64,000 nucleotides of DNA from Colwellia sp. PAMC 21821 (GTDB taxonomy: Bacteria > Pseudomonadota > Gammaproteobacteria > Enterobacterales > Alteromonadaceae): assembly GCF_002077175.1 (NCBI RefSeq), contig NZ_CP014943.1, forward strand, positions 2,294,001 through 2,358,000, written 5' to 3'. Within the stretch, counting starts at the first letter, position 1. Each line of letters opens with the position of its first letter. Positions 57,105 through 64,000 of this stretch are shown one piece after another. A program made the position numbers and the translations under genes. Under the pieces are notes generated by a model that saw only the letters and a list, made by a program, of their open reading frames with translations, did not search any database and was not told the origin of the DNA.

Positions 57105-57749
57105 TTAAAAAGATTTACCAATGCTAAATACTAAATTTTCGTCACTTGTCGAGCCAGATAATTCTTTTGAGTTTGCGACAATGGCAATACCTACATCAAA
57201 ACCAGACACTTCTGTGCCGTAGCCAACTTCTAGGTAATCACCGTCAAAATCTTTACCCCAAGTACCATAAAGGGCATAAAAACCTTCATGTTCAACTTTA
57301 GCCGTTAAAAAGTCATAGTCTTGGTCTGCACCCGCTTCTACTTCCCATTCACCCACGTTATAAGTAAACGAGAACATTCCGTAGCTTAACCCTAAGTTTA
57401 CTTCATTATAAGAGGTGTCGAAGTCACCTGTGTATTGGTAACTAGTAAAACCAACGTTATAGCCTAAACCACTGTCAAGTTCGCCATTGTAACCGCCATA
57501 TATATCGACTTCTATGCCGGCTTGTACGTCAGCTCCCCATGCACCAATATAAAAGCCACTATTTTCATAATCAATACCAGCACTAGCGGAAGCGGTATCT
57601 GTTTGTACTACGCCACGAAAGATATATTGTGATACCACGCCAACATTAGCACTTAAGCCTTCTATGTCAGTAGCAGATGCAGCAGTTGAAGCAAGCGCAG
57701 AAGTCGCTAGGAGCATCGAAATTGATAAAGAGATAATTGATTTTTTCAT
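57105..57749 (-). CDS. TorF family putative porin (TIGR02001 type)
   Basis: A 214-residue outer-membrane protein with a signal peptide (to about 27, ASTAASA). It shows the family's N-terminal SANVGVVSQYIFRGVVQTDTASASAG and GFYIGAWGADV, and alternating aromatic beta strands ending in a terminal phenylalanine (FSIGKSF). The name is family-based; many members sit next to glnK-amtB nitrogen genes, which are not in the window. A sigma-54-like promoter and upstream dyads suggest nitrogen- or enhancer-controlled expression. Confidence 0.85.
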   Translation of the reverse strand: MKKSIISLSISMLLATSALASTAASATDIEGLSANVGVVSQYIFRGVVQTDTASASAGIDYENSGFYIGAWGADVQAGIEVDIYGGYNGELDSGLGYNVGFTSYQYTGDFDTSYNEVNLGLSYGMFSFTYNVGEWEVEAGADQDYDFLTAKVEHEGFYALYGTWGKDFDGDYLEVGYGTEVSGFDVGIAIVANSKELSGSTSDENLVFSIGKSF

Positions 57750-57787
57750 GTTTTAGTCCACTAAGTTTTTATAATTGTTGTAGCTAT

Positions 57788-57803
57788 TGCAAAGACAATG
57801 CCT
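57788..57803 (-). promoter_or_regulatory. Sigma-54-like promoter of the TorF-type porin
   Basis: On the minus strand AGGCATTGTCTTTGCA matches GGCA and TTGCA of the -24/-12 consensus, with the exact ten-base spacing. The predicted start is near 57777, about 28 nt before the ATG. Confidence 0.6.
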
Positions 57804-57887
57804 GTATGACCGATTTTATAACAAATAATATTATATCAATAGCTTATGGTTGTTATTATTTATTTTGAGCTTAAATTTAATCGAAGG

Positions 57888-57951
57888 TTTGTGCTGAAGT
57901 GGTGCAAATACAGTCGCTTATGTTCAAATAAAGTGCACCGTTTGTGCTGAA
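57888..57951. promoter_or_regulatory. Paired dyad elements between the porin gene and rpe
   Basis: TTTGTGCTGAA occurs twice in the same direction (57888-57898, 57941-57951), 53 bp apart. GGTGCA (57901-57906) and TGCACC (57934-57939) lie inside as an inverted pair. The block is about 110-175 bp upstream of the porin's predicted start, where enhancer proteins bind. The half-sites resemble NtrC's TGCACC/GGTGCA, but the spacing is not canonical. Confidence 0.5.
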
Positions 57952-58109
57952 TAATTAAATACAATTATGGACGATTTAGCCAAAAGATTAAAATTTAAAC
58001 GTTATCTTGCGATGTGCATTACATTTAATATCTATTTTTGTCGCTGATCTCAGTCGCAAAATTTGTACAATTAAGTTAAAGTAGCGCAAATTTTGTCAAG
58101 GTAATTACT

Positions 58110-58781
58110 ATGTCTGATTTTCTTATTGCTCCATCAATTTTATCTGCAGACTTTGCTCGCTTGGGCGAAGAAGTTGCAAACGTACTTAGCGCTGGCGCTG
58201 ATGTTATTCATTTTGATGTTATGGACAACCACTTTGTGCCAAATCTTACCTTTGGTTCAATGATATGCAAGTCACTACGAGATTACGGCATTACGGCTCC
58301 TATTGACGTACATTTGATGGTAAAACCTGTCGATAGCTTGATCCCTGATTTTGCTAAAGCAGGCGCTGATATTATCACTTTTCATCCTGAAGCTAGCGAT
58401 CATATTGATAGAACATTACAGCTAATTAAAGATCACGGTTGTAAAGCAGGTTTAGTGTTAAACCCTGCAACACCGCTGCATGTTTTAGATTTTGTAATGG
58501 ATAAGCTTGACGTTATTTTATTAATGTCAGTGAATCCGGGCTTCGGCGGTCAATCGTTTATTCCAACTACCTTGGACAAACTGCGTTTAGTACGTGAGAA
58601 AATTGACGCCAGTGGGTACGACATTCGTTTACAAGTAGATGGCGGTGTTAAAGCTGACAATATTGCTGACATAGCCAAAGCCGGCGCCGACATGTTTGTT
58701 GCGGGTTCAGCTATATTTTCAAAGCCAGATTACAAAGTTGCGATTGATGAAATGCGCGCAGCACTCGCGACAGTGAAATAA
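58110..58781 (+). CDS. rpe: Ribulose-phosphate 3-epimerase
   Basis: A 223-residue TIM-barrel enzyme of the pentose phosphate pathway. Motifs are [49 protein letters not shown] and [19 protein letters not shown] precedes the ATG. trpS follows after 51 bp; the gph gene that lies between them in E. coli is absent. Confidence 0.97.
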   Translation: MSDFLIAPSILSADFARLGEEVANVLSAGADVIHFDVMDNHFVPNLTFGSMICKSLRDYGITAPIDVHLMVKPVDSLIPDFAKAGADIITFHPEASDHIDRTLQLIKDHGCKAGLVLNPATPLHVLDFVMDKLDVILLMSVNPGFGGQSFIPTTLDKLRLVREKIDASGYDIRLQVDGGVKADNIADIAKAGADMFVAGSAIFSKPDYKVAIDEMRAALATVK

Positions 58782-58832
58782 TTAACAGTTAATTAATCGT
58801 GTAAATAATTCAGAAAAATTGAAGGATAAAAA

Positions 58833-59837
58833 ATGAGTAAACCTATTGTACTAAGTGGCTGCCAGCCGTCAGGCGAGTTAACCATTGGTAATTATCTTGG
58901 CGCGTTAAAGCAATGGGTCAGCATGCAAGATAGCCACGAATGTTATTACATGTTGGTTGATCAACATGCGATCACTGTTCGTCCAGAGCCTGAAGCGTTA
59001 CGTAAAGCGACTTTAGATGGCTTAGCGTTATATCTAGCCTGTGGTGTTGATCCTGAAAAAAGTACTATTTTTATTCAATCTCATGTGCCAGAACATGCCC
59101 AATTGAGCTGGGTATTAAATTGTTACACGCAAATGGGTGAACTAAATCGCATGACCCAATATAAAGATAAGTCTTCAAAATCTGAAGCTAATATGAACTC
59201 TGGTTTGTTTACTTATCCGGTATTAATGGCAGCAGATATTTTATTATACGGCGCAAACAAAGTGCCAGTGGGCGATGACCAAAAACAACACTTAGAATTA
59301 GCGCGCGATATTGCGACACGTTTTAATAATTTACACGGTGAAACGTTTAAAGTGCCAGAACCTTATATTCCAGAGTTTGGTGCCCGTGTTATGAGCTTAT
59401 TAGAGCCAACGAAAAAAATGTCAAAATCTGATGCTAACCCAGGAAACTTTATTGGTTTATTAGAAGATACTAAGAAAATAACTAAGAAAATTAAACGTGC
59501 GGTAACTGACTCTGACGAGCAAGCCAATATCTATTTTGATGTAGCTGAAAAGCCGGGTGTATCTAACTTGTTATCACTTTTATCATGTACAACCGGTAAG
59601 TCAGTAGCTGAGCTTGTACCTGAATATGAAGATAAAATGTATGGTCACTTAAAAGGTGATGTTGCTGAAGCCGTGGTTGCTTTACTTGCGCCTATTCAAG
59701 AGCGCTATCATCAATTTCGTAACGACCAAGCGTATTTAGATGAAGTTATGCGCAAAGGCGCTGACAAAGCCTCTGCACGCGCCAGTAAATTGCTTGCTGA
59801 GGTTTATAAAGCGGTTGGTTTTATCGCCAAACCTTAA
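58833..59837 (+). CDS. trpS: Tryptophanyl-tRNA synthetase
   Basis: A 334-residue class I synthetase. It has the HIGH-type sequence [14 protein letters not shown], the KMSKS loop in [15 protein letters not shown], and [21 protein letters not shown] lies upstream of the ATG. It is followed by a long palindromic terminator. Confidence 0.97.
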   Translation: MSKPIVLSGCQPSGELTIGNYLGALKQWVSMQDSHECYYMLVDQHAITVRPEPEALRKATLDGLALYLACGVDPEKSTIFIQSHVPEHAQLSWVLNCYTQMGELNRMTQYKDKSSKSEANMNSGLFTYPVLMAADILLYGANKVPVGDDQKQHLELARDIATRFNNLHGETFKVPEPYIPEFGARVMSLLEPTKKMSKSDANPGNFIGLLEDTKKITKKIKRAVTDSDEQANIYFDVAEKPGVSNLLSLLSCTTGKSVAELVPEYEDKMYGHLKGDVAEAVVALLAPIQERYHQFRNDQAYLDEVMRKGADKASARASKLLAEVYKAVGFIAKP

Positions 59838-59850
59838 TAAAGCTTGTACT

Positions 59851-59912
59851 GCGAAAAGCCTAAAACTAAAAAGCCTGAATTTATTCAGGCTTTTTAGTTT
59901 TAGGCTTTTCGC
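59851..59912. terminator. 62-nt perfect palindromic terminator after trpS
   Basis: Two perfectly complementary 30-nt arms (59851-59880 and 59883-59912) flank a central TT. The core GCCTGAAT/ATTCAGGC runs into TTTTT on either strand, so it works in both directions. The outer arm extends the stem through a second GCCT-type block (AAAAGCCTAAAAC). Confidence 0.88.
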
Positions 59913-60013
59913 TTCAGAACACTGGCTTTAAAGGCCTTGTTTCAAGTACATAATTTAAAAACACCTTATTTCTAGTACCTTATTTCAAGTAAATAGCAAA
60001 GTGCAATATATCG

Positions 60014-60982
60014 CTATTCTTTACTGTCTTCTTCTGCGCTTTTCGTGGCTTTTTCAAATAACTTACTCGCGTCATTTACAAACGTCTCAACATCGCTACT
60101 TGGCGCGAATATGAAGGCTGGCGACATTATGGTGGTGTCGAACTGTGGGCGCGGATTAAAGTCCGGTTGCTTACTCATTTGTATTATAAAACTGCCGCCA
60201 AATAACAGCAGTATCAAACATGAAGCCACAACATTTCTACGACGTAAAGTCATGTGAAAGCCGACATAGCAGTTAAGCCAAAATAATCCAAACGCTAAAA
60301 GTAACGGAATAATAGATAACAACCAAAGCATTGAAAAGTTACTAGAAGTATTAAAATGCACAATGTTTTCAAAAATATCACTGAGCCACATCAAGTTGAA
60401 GAAGATAAAGCTAATGCCCATTTGGGTCCAAAAACGCGCGTCGTGTTTGGTTAAATGCGACACTAATGCAATACCTGCGGGCCATAAGGCAAAACCTAAG
60501 GTTAAGCCGATGGTTGGCACTAGCATTTGCGTTAGGGTAACTTCGTTAGCATTGTTTAAATTAATGATCCAACCACCAATTAAGGCAAATAAAGTCATGC
60601 TCAGTGCAAGCACTACTGGGTGGCGCGCTAAGTTGATTAAGCTATCGAATGGACTGATGGCAATACTTTCTGAAACCGGATGGTTAGGGAAAACAAAGCG
60701 TACTTGGCTTTTGCCAATGGTGATAATATCGCCAGAGCGCACTTGGTGTTGAATAACGTTTTCTTTGCTGTCTTCAATAAAACTACCATTAATAGAGCCT
60801 TGATCATCCACCAACCAATGTTCGCCATTAAAATGCAGTTGTAAGTGCTCAGGGCAAACATGTGGGTCACTAATAATAATGTCGTTATCGTAACCGCGCC
60901 CGATGGTAATGTTATTTGGCGCAAACTTATGGCGGCTTAATAATTTGTGGCCATGACTAAGTTCTTCGATAATTATTTCCAT
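60014..60982 (-). CDS. FHA-domain membrane protein
   Basis: A 322-residue protein with an N-terminal FHA domain (about 20-110): ITIGRGYDNDIIISDPHV, PEHLQL and GSINGSFIED, the phosphothreonine-binding loops with Arg, Ser/Pro-His and Asn. Four or five membrane spans follow between about 120 and 265, then a charged tail. The FHA domain should face the cytoplasm. The start overlaps the stop of the upstream protease gene by 10 bp, so the two are translationally coupled. No kinase gene is seen nearby; the phospho-partner is unknown. Confidence 0.82.
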   Translation of the reverse strand: MEIIIEELSHGHKLLSRHKFAPNNITIGRGYDNDIIISDPHVCPEHLQLHFNGEHWLVDDQGSINGSFIEDSKENVIQHQVRSGDIITIGKSQVRFVFPNHPVSESIAISPFDSLINLARHPVVLALSMTLFALIGGWIINLNNANEVTLTQMLVPTIGLTLGFALWPAGIALVSHLTKHDARFWTQMGISFIFFNLMWLSDIFENIVHFNTSSNFSMLWLLSIIPLLLAFGLFWLNCYVGFHMTLRRRNVVASCLILLLFGGSFIIQMSKQPDFNPRPQFDTTIMSPAFIFAPSSDVETFVNDASKLFEKATKSAEEDSKE

Positions 60983-62226
60983 GAAACCGACTCCATAAAT
61001 TTAGCTAAAAAGGCTAATGAGGTTTCTTGTGCAACACCAGAAATAGTAAAATGGCTGAGCAACGCGTATTGTTCGTGATCTATCGATATGGCAATGTACA
61101 GCACATCGTAAAGTGCAGGGAAATCTTTATAAGCGCGGGTACAAAACACCGCTTTATTATTGATATTACTGGTTTGAGGCATCACAAGGTCATGGTGACA
61201 TTGATATTCAGTCACATCATCTTTACCGGCAAGATTACCCGGCGCAACTTGATTCAATTGACGTTCAAAAATATGATAAAACTTAGTGCTACCAATTTTA
61301 TCTGACTCCATATAACGGTATTCCATTTCTAAAGAACCGGTAAAGAAGTCAGAAGAAATATAAGTATTTTCATCTAAATCGCAATTAGCAACGGCGGCCA
61401 TAATTTGGGCATCCGCTTTGTCTGAGTTCGACTCGCCCCAACAACGCACAAAAGGTACATCGATGGTGGGAATTAAACCTCGACCTAATTGTTTTAGTTG
61501 CCAATTACTGTTCAAAATAGTGGTAATTAGCTTTTCTTGATTTTGCATCAGCTGGGCCGCCATTTGTTGCTCAATGCTTGTGGGCGGGCTCTGTTTATAT
61601 TGTACGTACAGCGCATGTAACTTGTCGTGCGGTACTAAAAAGCCGATTTGATTACCCGACGTGGCAACATTAATACCGACAACTTCGGTATTTTTGTTAA
61701 CAACCGGGCCGCCACTCATACCTGAGTTAACCGAGCCAGTAAAATGAATGCGGTCGTTAAATGATTCATTCTTTAAACCATTATACGTGCCCGGTACCAC
61801 TATCATGCCTAAATCATGCGGGTTACCTAATGAATACAATTCTTCACCTTTGGTCGGTGCTTGCTGAGCTATCTGAAAATAAGGCATTTCAGAAGTGACT
61901 TCACGTTGCACTATAGCGAGATCGTTAATCACATCAACGCTCTTTAAGGTCAGTGCCGCTTTATTACCTTTGTTGTCTAAATATTCTATGGTGTATTTAT
62001 GAGGATGACGCGCAAAACCTGAAATAACGTGATAGTTAGTGGCAATAAGGCCATCACTGCTAATTTGAAAGCCTGAACCAATAGATGACTTTTCGCCACT
62101 GGCTTTGTCGATTAAGCGAATTTGATAAAGCGAAGGGGCCAATTGTTTAAAAATTTCCTCGGCCTGCTCAACTGCGACACTTAGGGTACTAAAGCACATA
62201 AGTAACAGAGCAAAAATAGCTTTCAT
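60973..62226 (-). CDS. Exported trypsin-like serine protease, first gene of an FHA pair
   Basis: A 417-residue protein with a signal peptide (to about 18, STLSVAVEQ) and a trypsin-like domain at about 30-210: His in IATNYHVIS, Asp in INDLAIV, and Ser in NSGMSGGPVV. There is no PDZ domain. Residues about 215-417 are a separate C-terminal domain with several cysteines (VRCWGESN, ANCDLDE, YQCHHD, FCTRAY) that I do not recognise. It is coupled to the FHA membrane protein downstream, suggesting an envelope sensing or processing module (inference). Confidence 0.82.
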   Translation of the reverse strand: MKAIFALLLMCFSTLSVAVEQAEEIFKQLAPSLYQIRLIDKASGEKSSIGSGFQISSDGLIATNYHVISGFARHPHKYTIEYLDNKGNKAALTLKSVDVINDLAIVQREVTSEMPYFQIAQQAPTKGEELYSLGNPHDLGMIVVPGTYNGLKNESFNDRIHFTGSVNSGMSGGPVVNKNTEVVGINVATSGNQIGFLVPHDKLHALYVQYKQSPPTSIEQQMAAQLMQNQEKLITTILNSNWQLKQLGRGLIPTIDVPFVRCWGESNSDKADAQIMAAVANCDLDENTYISSDFFTGSLEMEYRYMESDKIGSTKFYHIFERQLNQVAPGNLAGKDDVTEYQCHHDLVMPQTSNINNKAVFCTRAYKDFPALYDVLYIAISIDHEQYALLSHFTISGVAQETSLAFLAKFMESVSWK

Positions 62227-62653
62227 TGAATATCCTTTTTTATTATTACTTTAGGAACTGTTTGATCTTTAGGCAAAGCAGAACTTATCTGATGACCATT
62301 GTGCCAGTGTAATCAAATTTGTCATCTTTTATCCGACAAAATGACGGTTTTGTCTGTCGCGTTGCAAAGTTCATAGCAACGAAATGAAAAAGCGTATGGA
62401 GAATAAGCATTTCTGGGACGAGAAAGTTAGCATAAAGCGGCATAAAGTGATCAAGCAAATACACCTCCTCTTTAAATTAGTCTAGCGCTCGATGAGTTAT
62501 GCAATATTTTCGTTCGAAATTTATTACATAACAAACTGAAATTAATAAGCTTGCTTTATAGCCTGTGATGAAAAAGTAATCATATAGATATAGGCTAAAT
62601 TCATTTTATCTGTCTATTATTAAGTTAATGCGATTATTGGACTTCATCTCAAT
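62227..62653. other. Intergenic region upstream of the GGDEF gene
   Basis: About 430 bp between divergent genes. I see no reading frame worth reporting. A small dyad GTTGC/GCAAC lies at 62363-62383. Promoters for both neighbours are expected but not identified. Confidence 0.5.
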
Positions 62654-64000
62654 ATGAAATCAAAAAAAGTTGTCAGTGCCTTAAGCCATGAATATGTTAT
62701 TAATGATCCACTACACCAATTATTTGATGCAGTGAATGCTATTTCTGTTCAAGGGTACGACGAGGAACGACGTGTAATTTATTGGAATAAAGGTAGCGAA
62801 TTACTTTATGGCTATAACAATGAAGAAGCGATAGGGCAAAAAATAGAAGATCTTATTATTCCTAAAGCAATGTCTGATTTCGTGATTGAAGCACATAAAA
62901 ATTGGATAAAAAATGATATAGAAATACCGGCAGCAGAGCTTACTTTACTTGATAAATCAGGTAATGATGTCTGTGTTTTTTCAAGTCATGTAATGTTTAT
63001 AAATCAATATAATAACAAGCAAATGTATTGTGTTGATATCGATTTAACAGACGTAAGGCAAGCGCAAGAGCAAGCAATATTTAAAGAGCATATGCTTGAA
63101 ACTATATTTGAGGCTATACCCGATTTATTTTTCTTGATGGATTATCACGGAACTATTATAGATTATCATGCCAGTAATAAAGGTAGCCTGTTCGTAGCAC
63201 CAGAGCAGTTTATCGGTAAAAATATGGCAACTATTTTACCTGCAGAAGTTACTCGAAAATTTCAGCGCTATATTGACAAAGCTTTAAAGCAAGAAAATAT
63301 GATAAGTTTCGAATATGAACTTACTTTACCTCAAGGCATCGTTTATTTTGAGGCAAGAATAATCCACCTGCCGACATATAAACAAATCATGATTATTATT
63401 CGTGATATTACCGAACAACATAAAACCGCAGAGCTTATTCGTCACCAAGCTTATTATGACAGCTTAACTTTATTGCCCAATCGCTTTTCTGCACTCGACC
63501 GATTATCAAAAATACTGCTTGATGCACAAATATATGATGAGCAAGCCGCGGTGCTTTTTCTCGATTTAGACGACTTTAAAAAAGTGAATGATTCATTAGG
63601 TCATGAAGTTGGCGATAAACTTCTGATTGAATCGGCCAAGCGGTTACAGCAGGTATTACGAAAAGTCGATACGGTTGGTCGCTTAGGTGGTGATGATTTT
63701 ATTGTTTTATTACCGGGATTAAATGATGCCCAGAGTGCGTTAGTTATTACTGAAAATTTACTTAAAACTTTTAGAGAGCCTTTTAAGGTTGAGGGTAGGG
63801 AATTAATACTGACCTTAAGTATCGGCGTAGCTATGTACCCTGAAAATGGTAATAGTGCTTCTGACTTGTTACGCAATGCTGATACGGCAATGTATCAAGC
63901 AAAATCTTTAGGGCGCAATACTTACTCATTTTTTACCAAAGAAATGAATGTCATTATTCAACGCCGTTTTGAAATTGAACAACAAATGCATGGAGCGTTA
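62654..64000 (+). CDS. PAS-PAS-GGDEF(-EAL) cyclic-di-GMP protein, cut by the window end
   Basis: 449 codons are visible and the frame runs off the window. Residues about 20-130 are a PAS domain (DEERRVIYWNKGSELLYGY). A second PAS lies at about 150-255 (IPDLFFLMDYHGTIIDYHA). The GGDEF domain (about 270-430) has DSLTLLPNR, LFLDLDDFKKVNDSLGHEVGD, the active site GGDDF at about 344-348 and an inhibitory-site RKVD five residues before it. The last residues (FEIEQQMHGAL) are the usual entry to an EAL domain, so a dual cyclase/phosphodiesterase is likely. The ATG at 62654 has a weak ribosome site. Confidence 0.9.
   Translation, partial: MKSKKVVSALSHEYVINDPLHQLFDAVNAISVQGYDEERRVIYWNKGSELLYGYNNEEAIGQKIEDLIIPKAMSDFVIEAHKNWIKNDIEIPAAELTLLDKSGNDVCVFSSHVMFINQYNNKQMYCVDIDLTDVRQAQEQAIFKEHMLETIFEAIPDLFFLMDYHGTIIDYHASNKGSLFVAPEQFIGKNMATILPAEVTRKFQRYIDKALKQENMISFEYELTLPQGIVYFEARIIHLPTYKQIMIIIRDITEQHKTAELIRHQAYYDSLTLLPNRFSALDRLSKILLDAQIYDEQAAVLFLDLDDFKKVNDSLGHEVGDKLLIESAKRLQQVLRKVDTVGRLGGDDFIVLLPGLNDAQSALVITENLLKTFREPFKVEGRELILTLSIGVAMYPENGNSASDLLRNADTAMYQAKSLGRNTYSFFTKEMNVIIQRRFEIEQQMHGAL

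Noticed and set aside
57888..57951. Calling the upstream elements true NtrC sites
   Set aside because: The TGCACC and GGTGCA halves are far apart or paired with the wrong spacing, so only a general enhancer-like role is proposed.

Overview
The window looks like a chromosome segment of a low-GC marine gammaproteobacterium of the Alteromonadales, most likely Colwelliaceae (Colwellia or Thalassotalea type). This rests on AT-rich sequence, gene orders shared with E. coli and its marine relatives (gpmI-envC-yibQ, yibN-grxC-secB-gpsA, psd-rsgA-orn, tsaE-amiB-mutL-miaA-hfq-hflX-hflK-hflC-purA, metJ/metB-metL, rpe-trpS), an exosortase/PEP-CTERM locus, and dispersed repeats with TAATACCAA ends. The genus is inference. 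No rRNA, tRNA, CRISPR array or prophage was seen.

Region 1-6.9 kb is the edge of a PEP-CTERM/exosortase island. It holds the 3' end of a PrsT-type TPR gene, a sigma-54-type promoter, a PEP-CTERM protein, and a leftward trio of patatin-like lipase, exosortase-associated acyltransferase and ThiF/E1-like adenylyltransferase. Between them lies a 262-bp palindromic repeat interrupted by a complete IS110-family (IS1111-type) element. Its 3' non-coding region contains two short stretches that match both halves of its own insertion site, as expected of a bridge/seeker RNA target loop. A second, 3'-truncated IS copy sits at the same site of another repeat copy (45.1-46.2 kb). A third repeat copy (51.9-52.2 kb) is empty, and a fourth short form (43.0 kb) lacks the target.

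Region 7-26 kb is mostly housekeeping: cell-division amidase activation (EnvC), glycolysis, glutaredoxin, SecB export, phospholipid synthesis (GpsA, Psd), tRNA modification (TrmL), metal efflux (FieF), a Cpx-like envelope stress system with a Spy/CpxP gene and a CpxR-like box, a BlaI plus M56-TonB pair, RsgA and Orn. Region 26-32.5 kb carries a large membrane protein shaped like a hybrid kinase but lacking every phosphorylation site, followed by a DUF1289 protein and a TPR protein whose receiver domain has lost its aspartate.

Region 32.5-45 kb is the queG / tsaE-to-purA block. Region 46.7-52.5 kb has malic enzyme, a PAS-AAA-Fis sigma-54 activator with a palindrome repeated near it, CcoG, a VOC protein and a small membrane protein. 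Region 52.6-57 kb is the methionine regulon with tandem Met boxes. Region 57-64 kb has a TorF-type porin behind a sigma-54-like promoter, rpe, trpS with a 62-nt perfect palindrome, a protease-FHA membrane pair, and the start of a PAS-GGDEF(-EAL) protein cut by the window end.
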